The notes: generated from the sequence alone by a model not told the origin. Shown: positions 40,611-53,663, numbered from the stretch's first letter. The stretch: DNA of 64,000 bases from Allokutzneria sp. NRRL B-24872 (GCF_002155965.1 NZ_MUMH01000016.1:1-64000), one strand, 5' to 3'. Numbers and translations are program-made.

Positions 40611-42071
40611 TCAGCTCCCGGCGAACCAGTGCTGCGGTTCCGGGTTCAGGTTCTGCCAGACGTGCTTGCTCTCCCGGTATTCGGCCAGCCCGCTCGGACC
40701 CAGTTCACGCCCGACGCCCGAGCGCTTGAAACCGCCCCATTCCGCCTGCGGCACATAGGGGTGGTAGTCGTTGATCCACACGGTTCCGTGCCGCAGCCGC
40801 GCCGCGACCCGTTGCGCCCGCCCGGAATCGGTGGTCCACACCGCCCCGGCGAGGCCGTAGTCGGTGTCGTTGCCGAGCCGCACCGCGTCGTCCTCGTCGG
40901 TGAAGCGCTCGACGGTCAGCACCGGCCCGAAGGACTCCTCACGCAGCACCGACATCCCCGACCGGCACTCGTCAAGAATCGTTGGCGGGTAATAGAAACC
41001 CGGTCCTTCTGGAACGACTCCGCCGCAGCGCAGCACCGCTCCCTCGGCAATACCGGCCGCCACGTACGCCTCGACCTTGGCGCGGTGCGCCTCGGAGATC
41101 AGCGGCCCGGTCTCGGCCTTCTCGTCGAACGGCCCGCCGAGCCGGATCGCCGAAGCCCGGCGCACCAGTTCGTCGACGAAGCGGTCGTGCAGCTCGTCCT
41201 GGACGATCAGCCGCGCTCCGGCGGAACAGACCTGGCCCGAGTGCAGGAAGATCGCGGTCAGCGCGTAGTCGACGGCCGTCTCGAAGTCCGCGTCCGCGAA
41301 GACGATGTTGGGGTTCTTGCCGCCCAGCTCCAGTGCGACCTTCTTCACCGTCGCAGCCGCCGATGCCATGATCCGCTGACCCGTCGCGAGGCCGCCGGTG
41401 AACGACACCAGGTCGACGTCCGGGTGCTCCGACAGCGGCGCGCCCGCCGCAGGACCGGCGCCCAGCACCAGGTTCGCCACCCCGGCGGGCAGTCCGGCCT
41501 CGTCGAGCAAGCGCATCAGCAAGATCGCGGTGGACGGCGTCAGCTCGCTCGGCTTCAGCACGAACGTGCACCCCGCCACGAGCGCGGGCGCGACCTTCCA
41601 CGAGGTCTGCAGCAGCGGGTAGTTCCACGGCGTGATCAGCCCGCACACGCCGACCGGCTCGTGCACGACCCGGCTGAGCACGTTGGCGTTGCCCGTGTCG
41701 ACCACGCGTCCCGCCTCCGCGCCGACCTGCGACGCGAAGTAGCGGAAGCAGGCCGTCACGTCGTCGACGTCGTACTCGCTCTCCACCAGGCGTTTGCCGG
41801 TGTCCAGCGATTCCGCGCGGGCGAACTCCGCCTTGTCGCGCTGGAGCAGGTCGGCGACCTTCAGCACCAGCGCGGCGCGCTCGGCGGCGGACGTCCTCGG
41901 CCAGGGCCCTGTGTCGAAAGCCGTTCTGGCGGCGGCGATCGCGGCTTCGGTGTCCGCGCGGGTCGCTTCGTCCACAGTGGACACAACAGCGCCGTCGGCC
42001 GGGCATCGGATCTCGCGCCGCCCTCCGGCGCGAGCCGACTCCCACCTGCCGCCGATGTACAGCTCGGGCAT
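40611..42071 (-). CDS. betaine-aldehyde dehydrogenase-like ALDH
   Basis: 486 residues. The NAD-dependent ALDH fold shows Asn150 in TPWNYPLLQTSWK, catalytic Glu248 in ALELGGKNPNIV and nucleophile Cys282 in SGQVCSAG, plus the C-terminal NDYHPYVPQAEWGGFKRSG. The last motif (HPYVPQAEWGG) resembles BetB-type enzymes. Expected reaction is betaine aldehyde to glycine betaine, with NAD. ATG 42071 gives the standard N-terminus MPELYIGGRW. It is 18 bp from the permease gene and 76 bp after the Rieske gene. Contains an exact copy of the dispersed palindrome at 41970. Confidence 0.9.
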   Translation of the reverse strand: MPELYIGGRWESARAGGRREIRCPADGAVVSTVDEATRADTEAAIAAARTAFDTGPWPRTSAAERAALVLKVADLLQRDKAEFARAESLDTGKRLVESEYDVDDVTACFRYFASQVGAEAGRVVDTGNANVLSRVVHEPVGVCGLITPWNYPLLQTSWKVAPALVAGCTFVLKPSELTPSTAILLMRLLDEAGLPAGVANLVLGAGPAAGAPLSEHPDVDLVSFTGGLATGQRIMASAAATVKKVALELGGKNPNIVFADADFETAVDYALTAIFLHSGQVCSAGARLIVQDELHDRFVDELVRRASAIRLGGPFDEKAETGPLISEAHRAKVEAYVAAGIAEGAVLRCGGVVPEGPGFYYPPTILDECRSGMSVLREESFGPVLTVERFTDEDDAVRLGNDTDYGLAGAVWTTDSGRAQRVAARLRHGTVWINDYHPYVPQAEWGGFKRSGVGRELGPSGLAEYRESKHVWQNLNPEPQHWFAGS

Positions 42072-42147
42072 CGGAGGTCCCCTTCGTCGGAGTGAATCCG
42101 ACCCTAGCCCACCCCTCCGACACCCGCCCCCGGCCGAACGGGGGCGA

Positions 42148-43275
42148 CTATCGGTTGTCAGCCGTCTGCTCGACCACCCACTTGTGGAACTCGCCGATGT
42201 GGTGCTCGCTGGGCACCAGAACGCCGCCGGAGCGGTAGGCGCGCGAGTCCATCGCGGGCTGGCACCGCTCACAGGCGTCGAAGTCCTGCTGGTTCACCCG
42301 GTGGAACAACTCGACCGAGCGCGAGACATCGCGGCCCTCGCGCACGACCTCCGGCGAGTACAGCCAGTCGCACTCCACCACCGTCCGGTCCGCGGCGAGC
42401 GGGAACATCCTGTGCACAATCACGTGGTCAGGAACCATGTTGACGAACACCTGCGGCTTGATGGTGATCGCGTAGTAGCGGCGGTCCTGGTCGTCGGCGA
42501 TCCCGGGCAGCCGCTCGAAACCCTCGCTGCCGTCGACGGTGAACCCCTTGGCCTCCTCGGCGAACTCCGCGCCGTGGCCGACGTAGTACTGCGCGGCGTA
42601 GCCGTCGGCGAACTCCGGCAGCACCTCGGTCAGCTCGGGGTGGATCGTCGCGCAGTGGTAGCACTCCATGAAGTTCTCGACGATCAGCTTCCAGTTCGCC
42701 TTGACGTCATAGGTGATCCGCCGCCCCAGCGTCAGCTCGTCCACCGAGTAGCGGTCGAGTGATTCCGCGTCGCCGAGCCGGTCGACGACCTCGCGCAGCA
42801 CGGTGTCCTCGAACGACGGCGGCTCCTCGGCGAGGCACACCCACACGTAGCCCAGCCACTCGCGCACGTGCACGCCGACCAGGCCGTAGGTCGTGCGGTC
42901 GATGTCGGGCATCTTCGTCAGGTTCGGCGCCGCGATCAGCTTGCCGTCCAGGTCGTAGGTCCACGCGTGGTACGGGCACTGGAAGTTGCGCCGCACCTCG
43001 CCGGCCTCCTCGACGCACAGCTTCGCGCCGCGATGGCGGCAGATGTTGAGGAACGCGCGCAGACCACCCGTGCGGTTGCGCGTGATCATCACGCTCTCCC
43101 GTCCGATTTGGACAGTGCGGAAGGCGCCCGGCTTGGCCAGTTCGTCGGACCTGATCGCGCAGAACCACATGCGCTCGAAGATCCGCTCCTGCTCGCGGCG
43201 GAAGTTCTCCGGATCTGTGTAATCGCTGCCTGGCAGGGTCGGGATCAGAGACGGCGGCAGTCCAACAGTGGTCAT
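42148..43275 (-). CDS. Rieske oxygenase, putative glycine betaine demethylase
   Basis: 375 residues. The Rieske [2Fe-2S] site is Cys79-x-His81 and Cys100-x2-His103 ([18 protein letters not shown]). The mononuclear iron site is [12 protein letters not shown] with His207 and His212, and a downstream Asp. This is the RHO alpha-subunit layout shared by plant choline monooxygenase, stachydrine demethylase and bacterial GbcA, which demethylates glycine betaine to dimethylglycine and formaldehyde. ATG 43275 follows AGGAGC and overlaps the stop of the oxidase gene. The ferredoxin and reductase needed for electron supply are encoded at 49017-50467. Substrate is inferred from the pathway. Confidence 0.88.
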   Translation of the reverse strand: MTTVGLPPSLIPTLPGSDYTDPENFRREQERIFERMWFCAIRSDELAKPGAFRTVQIGRESVMITRNRTGGLRAFLNICRHRGAKLCVEEAGEVRRNFQCPYHAWTYDLDGKLIAAPNLTKMPDIDRTTYGLVGVHVREWLGYVWVCLAEEPPSFEDTVLREVVDRLGDAESLDRYSVDELTLGRRITYDVKANWKLIVENFMECYHCATIHPELTEVLPEFADGYAAQYYVGHGAEFAEEAKGFTVDGSEGFERLPGIADDQDRRYYAITIKPQVFVNMVPDHVIVHRMFPLAADRTVVECDWLYSPEVVREGRDVSRSVELFHRVNQQDFDACERCQPAMDSRAYRSGGVLVPSEHHIGEFHKWVVEQTADNR

Positions 43276-44402
43276 GCGAAGCTCCTGCAAGGGTCGAACA
43301 GCGCGATCGGGTGCTCAGTGCGGCCGGTGAGGGCCAGGTCGGCCAGGATCTCGCCGACGACGGGGACGAACTTGAAGCCGTGCCCGGAGAACCCGCACGC
43401 GACGGTGACGCGCTCGTGCTCGGGGTGGCGGGCGATCACGAAGTGCTCGTCGGGCGTGGTCGTGTACATGCACGTGGCGGCGCGGAGGAATCGGCCCGGC
43501 AGCTCGGGGATGCACCTCGCCATCTGCCCGGCCATCGCGTCGATCTCGTGTTGGTGCACGTTGCGGTCGATCGTCTCCGGTGTGCACAGCACGCCCTTGC
43601 GGAAGAACGCCACCTTCGCACCACCGGAAGGCCCGTCGTGCGCGGGGAATCCGTAGACCTGCACTCCGGCGGCGTCCTCCCAGATGTAGATGGGATGACG
43701 GCTCAGGTCGAAGCGCTCGACACCGCCGGTCGGCTCGAACCAGTACTGGATCTGGCGCTCGATGGCGAACGGGACGTTGAGATCCGCCAGCAACTCCGGC
43801 GCCCAAGCACCCGGGCAGATCACGAGTTCCCCGGCTTCGTAGGTCCCCTTCGCGGTGATCACCCGCACACCGTCCGAAGTGGACTCGAAGCGCAGCATCG
43901 GCTCTTCGAAACGGATGTCCGCCTTCGCGGCGGCCAGCTGGAGGTGCGCCGTGACCGTCTCTTCCGGACGGACGAAGCCCGCGCGCTCCTCGAACAGCGC
44001 GACCTCGTCCGGCAGCGGGTTCAGCGTCGGGAACCTCCTGCGCACCTCCATCGCGTCCAGCATTTCGTGCGGAAGGTCCCACTTCTCCGCTGAGAGTCGG
44101 CTTCCCGCAACGGTTCTGCTCGTCGGTGGGCCGACCATCACGCCACCGGTGAGCGACAGGATCTCGCGGCCGGTGTCGCGTTCGAGCTTCTGCCACAGCT
44201 CGTATGCGCGCAGCAGCAACGGAACGTAGGCGGGGTCTTCGAAGTAGGACTGCCGAACGATCCGCGAGCCACCATGACTGGAGCCCTTGTTGTGCGCGGG
44301 GCCGAACCGCTCCAGGCCGAGCACGCGCGCTCCCCTGTCCGCCAGGTGGTGCGCGGCGGCGCTGCCCATTCCGCCCAGGCCAACGACAATGACGTCATAC
44401 AT
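43272..44402 (-). CDS. monomeric sarcosine oxidase/N-methyl amino acid oxidase-like
   Basis: 376 residues. The dinucleotide motif is [17 protein letters not shown], followed by [19 protein letters not shown], the conserved MSOX/SolA motif. Cys311 in [11 protein letters not shown] is the covalent FAD attachment site, and [14 protein letters not shown] is present near the end. The enzyme would oxidise sarcosine (or another N-methyl amino acid) to glycine, formaldehyde and H2O2. ATG 44402 is 15 bp after the upstream gene; its stop overlaps the Rieske start by 4 bp. Fits the last demethylation of the betaine route. Confidence 0.9.
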   Translation of the reverse strand: MYDVIVVGLGGMGSAAAHHLADRGARVLGLERFGPAHNKGSSHGGSRIVRQSYFEDPAYVPLLLRAYELWQKLERDTGREILSLTGGVMVGPPTSRTVAGSRLSAEKWDLPHEMLDAMEVRRRFPTLNPLPDEVALFEERAGFVRPEETVTAHLQLAAAKADIRFEEPMLRFESTSDGVRVITAKGTYEAGELVICPGAWAPELLADLNVPFAIERQIQYWFEPTGGVERFDLSRHPIYIWEDAAGVQVYGFPAHDGPSGGAKVAFFRKGVLCTPETIDRNVHQHEIDAMAGQMARCIPELPGRFLRAATCMYTTTPDEHFVIARHPEHERVTVACGFSGHGFKFVPVVGEILADLALTGRTEHPIALFDPCRSFA

Positions 44403-44417
44403 CGTTCCTCCGACGGG

Positions 44418-47914
<3,497 letters not shown>

Positions 47915-47969
47915 TGGCTGTCTCCGATCCGTGCGGATGTCCGAGGTTTGAAGCACGAGCGAAGTGGGC

Positions 47970-48022
47970 ATCGCGCACGCGTGCGCGATTGAAGAGAGGT
48001 GATGGTTGTTGCGCATGGCGCA
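47970..48022. promoter_or_regulatory. two palindromes upstream of the catabolic operon, candidate IclR operators
   Basis: ATCGCGCACGCGTGCGCGAT (47970-47989) is a perfect 20-bp palindrome. TGCGC-ATG-GCGCA (48010-48022) follows. Both sit in the 195-bp gap upstream of the mycothiol dehydrogenase gene. TGCGC-N3-GC(G/A)CA recurs at 48972 before the ferredoxin gene, linking the two divergent transcripts. Confidence 0.5.
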
Positions 48023-48109
48023 CGGTGTTGTGGAATTGGAGACACCATGAGGGCGCGCTCAGGGCAGTGTCAAGCCCCGCGTGTTCGCCTTAATGCGCTT
48101 GGAGCAGCG

Positions 48110-48892
48110 TCAGTTGAAACCCATTCGGCGTGACGCCTCGACGCCCGCCCGCACGACCTGCTCGGTGATCTCGGCGAGGCGTTGCGCGGTCAGCCGGTAG
48201 GCGGGGCCGGACACGCTGATCGCGCCGACGACCGTTCCGTCGTAGGAGCGAACCGGGGCGGCGGCCGCGTTCAGGCCGATCTCCAGCTCCTCGACGGAGA
48301 AGGCGCAGCCGGTGTCGCGGACCCGCACGAGCTGTTCGCGCAGCGACTTCGTCGAGGTCACGGTGTTGTCGGTGAACCTGGCGAGCGGGCGGGAGAGCGC
48401 GACGCGCAACTGCTCCGGCGCGAGAAAGGCCAGCAGGATCTTGCCGCTGGAGGTCGCGTGCAGCGGCGTCCGCCTGCCGACCCAGTTGTGGCTGGTCACG
48501 GCGGCGGAACCGCGGACCTGCGCGACGTTGACGGCGGCGTCGTGGTCGGCGATGGCGACGTTCACGGTCTCGCCGAGCTCGGCGGCGAGCTGCTCGCACA
48601 CCGGGCGCGTCTCCTGGGAGAGGTCCAGCCGCGCCGCGGTCGCCCCGGCCAGCCGGACGATGCCTACGCCGAGCCGGTACTTGCCACGGTCAACGGCCTG
48701 TTCGACCAGTCCCCGGTGTTCAAGCACGCCGAGCAGCCGGAACGCGGTCGACTTGTGCACGCCCAGTTCGGCGGCCACCTCGGTCACCCCGGCCTCGCCG
48801 TGCTTGGCCAGGATCTCCAGGACGCTGACCGCTCGGTCGACGGACTGCACAGAGTTCGCGCCGCTGCGGCCCGTTCCGGCTCCGTTGACCAT
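48110..48892 (-). CDS. IclR-family transcriptional regulator
   Basis: 260 residues. A winged helix (VQSVDRAVSVLEILAKHGEAGV, VHKSTAFRLLGVLEHRGLVE) precedes the IclR effector domain: WVGRRTPLHATSSGKILLAF, DTGCAFSVEELEIGLNAAAAPV, GAISVSGPAYRLT. ATG 48892 is used; a GTG 11 to 12 codons later is possible. It lies on the minus strand upstream of the catabolic operon and divergent from the ferredoxin-reductase pair, the best position to control both. The ligand may be a pathway intermediate such as betaine. Confidence 0.9.
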   Translation of the reverse strand: MVNGAGTGRSGANSVQSVDRAVSVLEILAKHGEAGVTEVAAELGVHKSTAFRLLGVLEHRGLVEQAVDRGKYRLGVGIVRLAGATAARLDLSQETRPVCEQLAAELGETVNVAIADHDAAVNVAQVRGSAAVTSHNWVGRRTPLHATSSGKILLAFLAPEQLRVALSRPLARFTDNTVTSTKSLREQLVRVRDTGCAFSVEELEIGLNAAAAPVRSYDGTVVGAISVSGPAYRLTAQRLAEITEQVVRAGVEASRRMGFN

Positions 48893-48969
48893 GCCGTCCA
48901 CCGTAGCCGTGCGTGACCGCACTGCTCCAGACGGGGCTCTTGACGCCTCAGCGGCTTCGGCCGCACCCT

Positions 48970-49005
48970 GTTGCGCACAGCACATCAGATCTCATCATTC
49001 GCAAC
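48970..49005. promoter_or_regulatory. inverted repeat upstream of ferredoxin gene, candidate IclR site
   Basis: GTTGCG (48970-48975) and CGCAAC (49000-49005) are perfect complements flanking an AT-rich centre. The left part TGCGCACAGCACA (48972-48984) resembles the palindrome at 48010. The right end touches the AAGGAG site of the ferredoxin gene. Confidence 0.45.
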
Positions 49006-49016
49006 AAGGAGTGCCG

Positions 49017-49331
49017 ATGTTGCGCGTCTGCGACCTCTCCCAGCTCCCGCCCGGCGAGTCGATCCGCGTCGAGGGCCCCGTGCCCGTCGCGGTGTTCAAC
49101 GCGGACGGGGCGATCTACGCGATCGACGACACGTGCTCGCACCAGGACGCGTCGCTGTCCGAGGGCTGGCTGGAGGGCTGCTTCGTGGAGTGCCCGCTGC
49201 ACGCCGCCTCCTTCGACCTGCGCACCGGGCTGCCCACCTGTCTACCTGCGAAGCGGCCCGTGCGAACCCACCAAGTGAGTGTTGTCGACGGTGTCATCTG
49301 GCTGCACGAGGCCGCACAGGACGTGGCTTGA
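49017..49331 (+). CDS. Rieske-type ferredoxin
   Basis: 104 residues. The [2Fe-2S] site is Cys40-x-His42 and Cys59-x2-His62 (CSH, CPLH) with the conserved AASFDLRTG strand; the fold matches the small ferredoxin of three-component Rieske oxygenases. ATG 49017 follows AAGGAG by 6 bp. Its stop overlaps the TTG start of the reductase gene. It should carry electrons from that reductase to the Rieske oxygenase encoded on the opposite strand at 42148. Confidence 0.92.
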   Translation: MLRVCDLSQLPPGESIRVEGPVPVAVFNADGAIYAIDDTCSHQDASLSEGWLEGCFVECPLHAASFDLRTGLPTCLPAKRPVRTHQVSVVDGVIWLHEAAQDVA

Positions 49332-50467
49332 AAACGATCACCGTGGTGGGCGCTTCGCTCGCCGGTCTCTCCGCCGCTCGCGAGCTGCGCGCCCAGGGCT
49401 TCGACGGGCGTCTGGTGATCGTCGGCGAGGAGCCGCACCAGCCCTACGACCGGCCGCCGCTGTCCAAGGACTTCCTGCTCGGCCGCGCCGAGGAGGCCGA
49501 TCTCGCGCTGACCGACGCCGCCGAGCGGTGCTCGCTCGAAGCGGAGTGGCTGCTCGGCGTGCACGCGAGCGGGCTCGACCTCGCGGCGGGTGAGGTGGTG
49601 CTCGACAACGGAACCGTGCGCACCGACGGCGTGGTCATCGCCACCGGGGCTCGGCCGAGAATGCTTGCTGGGCAAGGAAACCTCAACGGTGTGCACACCC
49701 TCCGGACGATCGAGGACGCGCTCGCCCTCCGCGCTGATCTCGACCGCGCTGAGCGGGTGGTCGTGGTCGGCGCGGGCTTCATCGGTGCCGAGGTCGCTTC
49801 CACGTGCGCCGCGCGCGGCCTGGACGTCACGGTCCTCGAAGCCGCTCCGAAACCCTTGCCCGGCTTGGGCGATGAGATTGCCTCCGCGTGCGCTGCGCTG
49901 CACACCGACCACGGCGTGCGCCTGCTGTGCGGCACCGGCGTCGTCGGGCTCAGCGGGGACCACCGCGTCCGCGAGGTGCTGCTCAGCGACGGCAGCGCCG
50001 TCGAGGCCGACGTGGTCGTCGTCGGTGTCGGCGTCATCCCGACGACCTCGTGGCTGCAAGACTCCGGGGTGGCCCTGGGCAACGGCGTCCTCTGCGATCC
50101 CGGATGCCGCGCCGGACTGCCCAACGTTGTCGCTGTCGGCGATGTCGCTTCGGTCGCCGGGCACCGCGTCGAGCACTGGACCAACGCCACCCGCCAACCC
50201 CGCGTCGCCGTCCGCAACCTGCTCGCCGGCTCGCTCGTCGAATCGTGCGCCGAAGTCCCCTACTTCTGGTCCGACCAGTACGGCGTCCGCATCCAGTTCG
50301 CCGGGCGCGTCCTCCCCACCGACAAGGTCGAGGTCGTCGAGGGCAGCGTCGAGGACAGCTCCTTCGTGGCCCTCTGGCGCCGCGAAAACCTCGACGTCGG
50401 CGTCTTCGCCTTCAACCACACCAAGACCTTCACCCGCCTACGCCGCACCCTCCCCCGCGCCGCTTAA
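49328..50467 (+). CDS. FAD/NAD(P)H ferredoxin reductase of a Rieske system
   Basis: 379 residues. FAD site VVGASLAGLSAARELRAQGF, the YDRPPLSKDFLLG motif and a second nucleotide site VVVGAGFIGAEVAST define the BphA4/rubredoxin-reductase family. VAVGDVASVAG binds FAD near the C-terminus, followed by FWSDQYGVRIQFAG. TTG 49328 overlaps the ferredoxin stop (TTGA) and gives the correct N-terminus; no other start fits. Transfers electrons from NAD(P)H to the adjacent ferredoxin. Followed directly by repeat cluster C. Confidence 0.92.
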   Translation: MKTITVVGASLAGLSAARELRAQGFDGRLVIVGEEPHQPYDRPPLSKDFLLGRAEEADLALTDAAERCSLEAEWLLGVHASGLDLAAGEVVLDNGTVRTDGVVIATGARPRMLAGQGNLNGVHTLRTIEDALALRADLDRAERVVVVGAGFIGAEVASTCAARGLDVTVLEAAPKPLPGLGDEIASACAALHTDHGVRLLCGTGVVGLSGDHRVREVLLSDGSAVEADVVVVGVGVIPTTSWLQDSGVALGNGVLCDPGCRAGLPNVVAVGDVASVAGHRVEHWTNATRQPRVAVRNLLAGSLVESCAEVPYFWSDQYGVRIQFAGRVLPTDKVEVVEGSVEDSSFVALWRRENLDVGVFAFNHTKTFTRLRRTLPRAA

Positions 50468-50471
50468 GCCC

Positions 50472-50673
50472 TGAACGACCCCTTCAGTGCGTTGAACGCA
50501 CCAAACGACCCGTTCAGCGCCCTCAACGCGTCAACCAAGCCGTTCGCTGCCCCCACCGCCAACCACCTCAATGACTCGTTCATGTGGTTGAACGTGCTGA
50601 ACGAGTCATTGAGGTGGTTGGGCGTGCTGAATGACTCGTTCAGCACGTTCACCGGACCAAACGCGGCATTGGC
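50472..50673. repeat. 30-bp-period palindrome cluster C
   Basis: Five related 15-mers start at 50472, 50502, 50568, 50598 and 50628 (for example TGAACGAGTCATTGA, TGAATGACTCGTTCA), mostly 30 bp apart and more degenerate than clusters A and B. The terminal unit GGACCAAACGCGGCATT at about 50652 is shared with cluster B. It fills the gap between the reductase and the convergent antiporter gene. Confidence 0.8.
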
Positions 50674-50676
50674 GGG

Positions 50677-52236
50677 TCAGTGGAGTTGGGCGCTGCGGAG
50701 GTCGAGGCGGCGGAGGACGCGGTCGACGGCCTGGGGGTCGGCTCCGGGTTCGGTGCGGGCGGCGAGGATCTCGCGGCGGGCCGCGGCGAGGACTTCGGTG
50801 TGGATCTCGCGGAACAGTTGCACGGTGCGGATGCGCTGAGCCTGCTCCTCCTCGTGGTTCTCCGGCTCGCGATCCGCGTACAACGCCGCGAGCAGGCCCT
50901 TCTGCTTGGCCTGGATCTTCTCGATCATGTCCTCGGGGAGGTCCCGAACGGCGTCCAGGTCCTTGAGCCGCCGCAGCCCGGCCTTGTGCGCGCGCTTCGC
51001 CAAAGCCTCGTCAGCGGCCTGCTCGGCGTCGGATTCCGCTTGCACGCCAAGCAGTTTCACCAGCGCGGGCAGGGTCAGGCCGGGCAGCACCATCGTCACG
51101 ACGATGACGGCGAAGGCGATCAGCAGCAGCTCGGAGCGCGCGGGGAACTCCGGCGGGATCGCGAGCGCCAGGGCCAGGGTCGCGAGCCCGCGCATCCCGC
51201 ACCACGACAGCACGAGCCCTTCGCGCCAGTTGCGCGGAGCGCGCTCGGGGTCGCCGGAGCGGCCGATGAGCCACGCGCCCGCGCCCAACCACAGCGTGCG
51301 CACGACGATCACGACGACGCAGACCAGCGCGGCGCGACCGGCGATCTCCCACAGCCGCCCCTCGTTCGCGGCGAGGACCTCGCGCAGCTCCAAGCCGATC
51401 AGCCCGAACGCCACGCCGGTCACGAGGAGTTCGACGACCTCCCAGAACGCGCCGCCGCTGAGGCGCCCGTGCACGTCGGACTCCTCGACGGTGTGCCCGA
51501 TGTAGAGCGCGACGGTGACGACGGCGAGCACTCCGGAAGCGTGCAGCTCCTCGGCGATCAGGTAGGCGGCGAACGGGATCACCAGGGTCAAGCCGCTGCG
51601 CGCGGTCGGCTCGGCGATGCGCGCCAACGTCCACCGCGCCAACCACCCCAGCGCGAGCCCGAGCGCGACGGCGGCGGGCGCCGCGTAGGCGAAGCGCAGC
51701 AACCCGGTCCACGGCGAGTACGAGCCGGTGACCGCTGCGGCGACCGCGAGCTGGTAGACCACGAGCGCGACGGCGTCGTTGAACAAGCCCTCGCTCTGGA
51801 GCACGGCGACGAGGCGGCGCGGCATGCGCAACGGGCCCGCGACCGCCTCTGCCGCAACGGGATCGGGCGGAGCCGCCAAAGCACCGAGCGCCACCGCCGC
51901 CGCGAGCGTGATGCCGGGGACCAGCAACCACGCGGTGAACGCGACCGCGGCAATCGTGATCAGCACCAACACCAACGCCAGCAACAGGATGCTGCGCCAC
52001 CGCACCTTGAACATCGACCACGACGTGCGCTGCGCGGTCGCGTAGAGCAGCGGCGGCAGGAACAACGGCAGGATCAGCTCGGGCGGGACCACGAGCACCG
52101 GGAGCCCCGGCACGAGCGCGACCGCGATGCCCAACAGGGTCACCAGCACCGGGTACGGCAGCCGGACGCGCTCGCCGACGCCGACGAGCAGAACGGTCGC
52201 CAGCATCAACCCGATGATCACCATGAGTTCCGCCAC
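50677..52236 (-). CDS. CPA1-family Na+/H+ antiporter
   Basis: 519 residues with about 12 membrane segments and a helical cytoplasmic tail. The ion-site region GALAAPPDPVAAEAVAG has the Asp preceding Val seen in NhaP/NHE proteins, with SEGLFNDAVALVVYQLAV and LVLSWCGMRGLATLALAL as further family motifs. It exchanges cytoplasmic Na+ or K+ for protons. GTG 52236 is the first start, ATG 52224 the alternative. The C-terminal tail (ESDAEQAADEALAKRAHK onward) is rich in charged residues and may regulate activity. Ends in repeat cluster C. Confidence 0.92.
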   Translation of the reverse strand: MAELMVIIGLMLATVLLVGVGERVRLPYPVLVTLLGIAVALVPGLPVLVVPPELILPLFLPPLLYATAQRTSWSMFKVRWRSILLLALVLVLITIAAVAFTAWLLVPGITLAAAVALGALAAPPDPVAAEAVAGPLRMPRRLVAVLQSEGLFNDAVALVVYQLAVAAAVTGSYSPWTGLLRFAYAAPAAVALGLALGWLARWTLARIAEPTARSGLTLVIPFAAYLIAEELHASGVLAVVTVALYIGHTVEESDVHGRLSGGAFWEVVELLVTGVAFGLIGLELREVLAANEGRLWEIAGRAALVCVVVIVVRTLWLGAGAWLIGRSGDPERAPRNWREGLVLSWCGMRGLATLALALAIPPEFPARSELLLIAFAVIVVTMVLPGLTLPALVKLLGVQAESDAEQAADEALAKRAHKAGLRRLKDLDAVRDLPEDMIEKIQAKQKGLLAALYADREPENHEEEQAQRIRTVQLFREIHTEVLAAARREILAARTEPGADPQAVDRVLRRLDLRSAQLH

Positions 52237-52304
52237 AGGCGGACCGTAATCGCCGGAAGGCCGTTCCGCTCGCGAGTGTCAGTGGTGGCGGGTAGACAGC
52301 AGGC

Positions 52305-52667
52305 ATGACGACGCAGTCAGTCTTCCCCAGCCTGCGCTACCGCGACGCCGCAGCCGCCATTCCCTGGCTGGTCAGCGCGTTCGGCCTGACCGAGCGCGCC
52401 GTCTACGCCGACTCCGACGGCGTGGTGCGGCACGCGGAACTGGGCTGGCAGGACAACATCATCATGATCGGCACGTCGGAGCGGAGCACCGGCGCGGCGT
52501 GGCTCTACCTCACCGTCGCCGATCCGGACGCGCACTTCGCCAAGGCCGTCGCCGCCGGAGCCCGGGTCGAGCGCGACCTCGCCGACACCGATCACGGCTC
52601 CCGCGAGTACACCGCGCGCGACCAGGAGGGCAACCTCTGGTCCTTCGGCACCTACCTGCCGGGCTGA
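52305..52667 (+). CDS. VOC-family (bleomycin-resistance-like) protein
   Basis: 120 residues. It begins SVFPSLRYRDAAAAIPWLVSAFGLTER, the start of the glyoxalase/bleomycin-resistance fold in the PhnB-like group, and ends YTARDQEGNLWSFGTYLPG, where DQEGNLW is the second-module signature. Ligand unknown. ATG 52305 lies 68 bp from the divergent antiporter gene. The TetR gene 44 bp downstream may be co-transcribed. Confidence 0.85.
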   Translation: MTTQSVFPSLRYRDAAAAIPWLVSAFGLTERAVYADSDGVVRHAELGWQDNIIMIGTSERSTGAAWLYLTVADPDAHFAKAVAAGARVERDLADTDHGSREYTARDQEGNLWSFGTYLPG

Positions 52668-52711
52668 TCATCCACTGAGGACGGTTCGGCGCGGTCGGTA
52701 AGGTGCTCGCC

Positions 52712-53308
52712 GTGCCAGAGGAGAAGGAGACCGGGGTCCGTGCCCGCACCCGGCGCGCGATCCTCGAAGCGGCGGCCCAGGTCTTCGCCAAGGACCGCGC
52801 GGCGTCGCTGTCGGTGGTCTCGCGAGAGGCCGGGGTGGGGCGCACGACGCTGCACCGCTACTTCCCCGACCGCGCCGCGCTGGTGCGGGGGCTGGCCTAC
52901 GAGGTGGTGCGCGAGACCGGCGAGGTGCTGGCGCGCGCCGACCTGGCGCAGGGCTCGACGTGGAGCGCGATCGAGCGGGTCGTGCACGACTTCGTGGCGA
53001 TGGGCGAGCGCTACTACTTCCTGCTGCACGAGCACGAGCTGGACAGCGACACCAAGCTCACCAGCGACGACAACGCCGCGCTCGCCCCGTTCGTCGAGCT
53101 GCTGCGGCGCGGGCAGGACGAGGGCGTTCTGCGCGACGACCTGCCGGTGGAGTGGCTGCTCCAGGTGACGGACGCCCTGGTCAACGCCGCGTGGGTGGCC
53201 GCGCTGGAGGGCACGCTGGCGCGGGCCGAGGCCGTGCGCGCGGTGATGCTGACGCTGCGCGGGGGCATCGCGCCCCTAGGGGACTCCGGGCGGCAAGTTC
53301 AGGGCTGA
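52712..53308 (+). CDS. TetR-family transcriptional regulator
   Basis: 198 residues. RRAILEAAAQVFAKDRAASLSVVSREAGVGRTTLHRYFPDR is the N-terminal TetR helix-turn-helix; the remainder is a diverse ligand-binding domain. GTG 52712 is preferred, with AAGG 8 bp upstream; GTG 52703 is also in frame. Target unknown; the upstream VOC gene or the GlsB-like gene are neighbours on the same strand. Confidence 0.9.
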   Translation: MPEEKETGVRARTRRAILEAAAQVFAKDRAASLSVVSREAGVGRTTLHRYFPDRAALVRGLAYEVVRETGEVLARADLAQGSTWSAIERVVHDFVAMGERYYFLLHEHELDSDTKLTSDDNAALAPFVELLRRGQDEGVLRDDLPVEWLLQVTDALVNAAWVAALEGTLARAEAVRAVMLTLRGGIAPLGDSGRQVQG

Positions 53309-53393
53309 GACCCGATTCGCGCGAGCGCCCGCGTGGGCAGAGTTGTGTCATCACCAAGCCGCCGACTTCGGCGGAGAGGAGAGGACACAACAC

Positions 53394-53663
53394 GTGGCCA
53401 TCACCGGGTTCTTCAGTGCCATCCTGGTCGGCGCCATCGTCGGCGCGCTCGGCCGGTTGATCGTTCCTGGCGAGCAGAAGGTCTCGGCGCTGACCACCGT
53501 CGTGGTCGGTGTCGTCGCCGCTCTGCTCGGCACCGCGCTCGCGACCGTCTTCGGCTGGTTCTTCTTCACGCTGCCGTTCCTGGCCGAGCTCGCGGTCCAG
53601 GTCTGCATCGCCGCCGTCGGCGTCATCACGGTGGCGGGCTCCAAGAGCCGCCAGCCCGCCTGA
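53394..53663 (+). CDS. GlsB/YeaQ/YmgE family membrane protein
   Basis: 89 residues with three hydrophobic segments. AITGFFSAILVGAIVGALGRLIVPG is typical of the transglycosylase-associated (YeaQ/YmgE) family, with the conserved GRLIVPG loop. These small stress-related inner-membrane proteins have no known activity. GTG 53394 follows a GGAGAGGAG-rich ribosome site. Ends 12 bp before a strong terminator. Confidence 0.87.
   Translation: MAITGFFSAILVGAIVGALGRLIVPGEQKVSALTTVVVGVVAALLGTALATVFGWFFFTLPFLAELAVQVCIAAVGVITVAGSKSRQPA

Noticed and set aside
39138-42095. A 985-codon open frame on the plus strand
   Set aside because: It is antisense to the APC permease and ALDH genes, is extremely rich in Arg, His and Gln, and has no recognisable domain; long antisense frames are common at this GC content.
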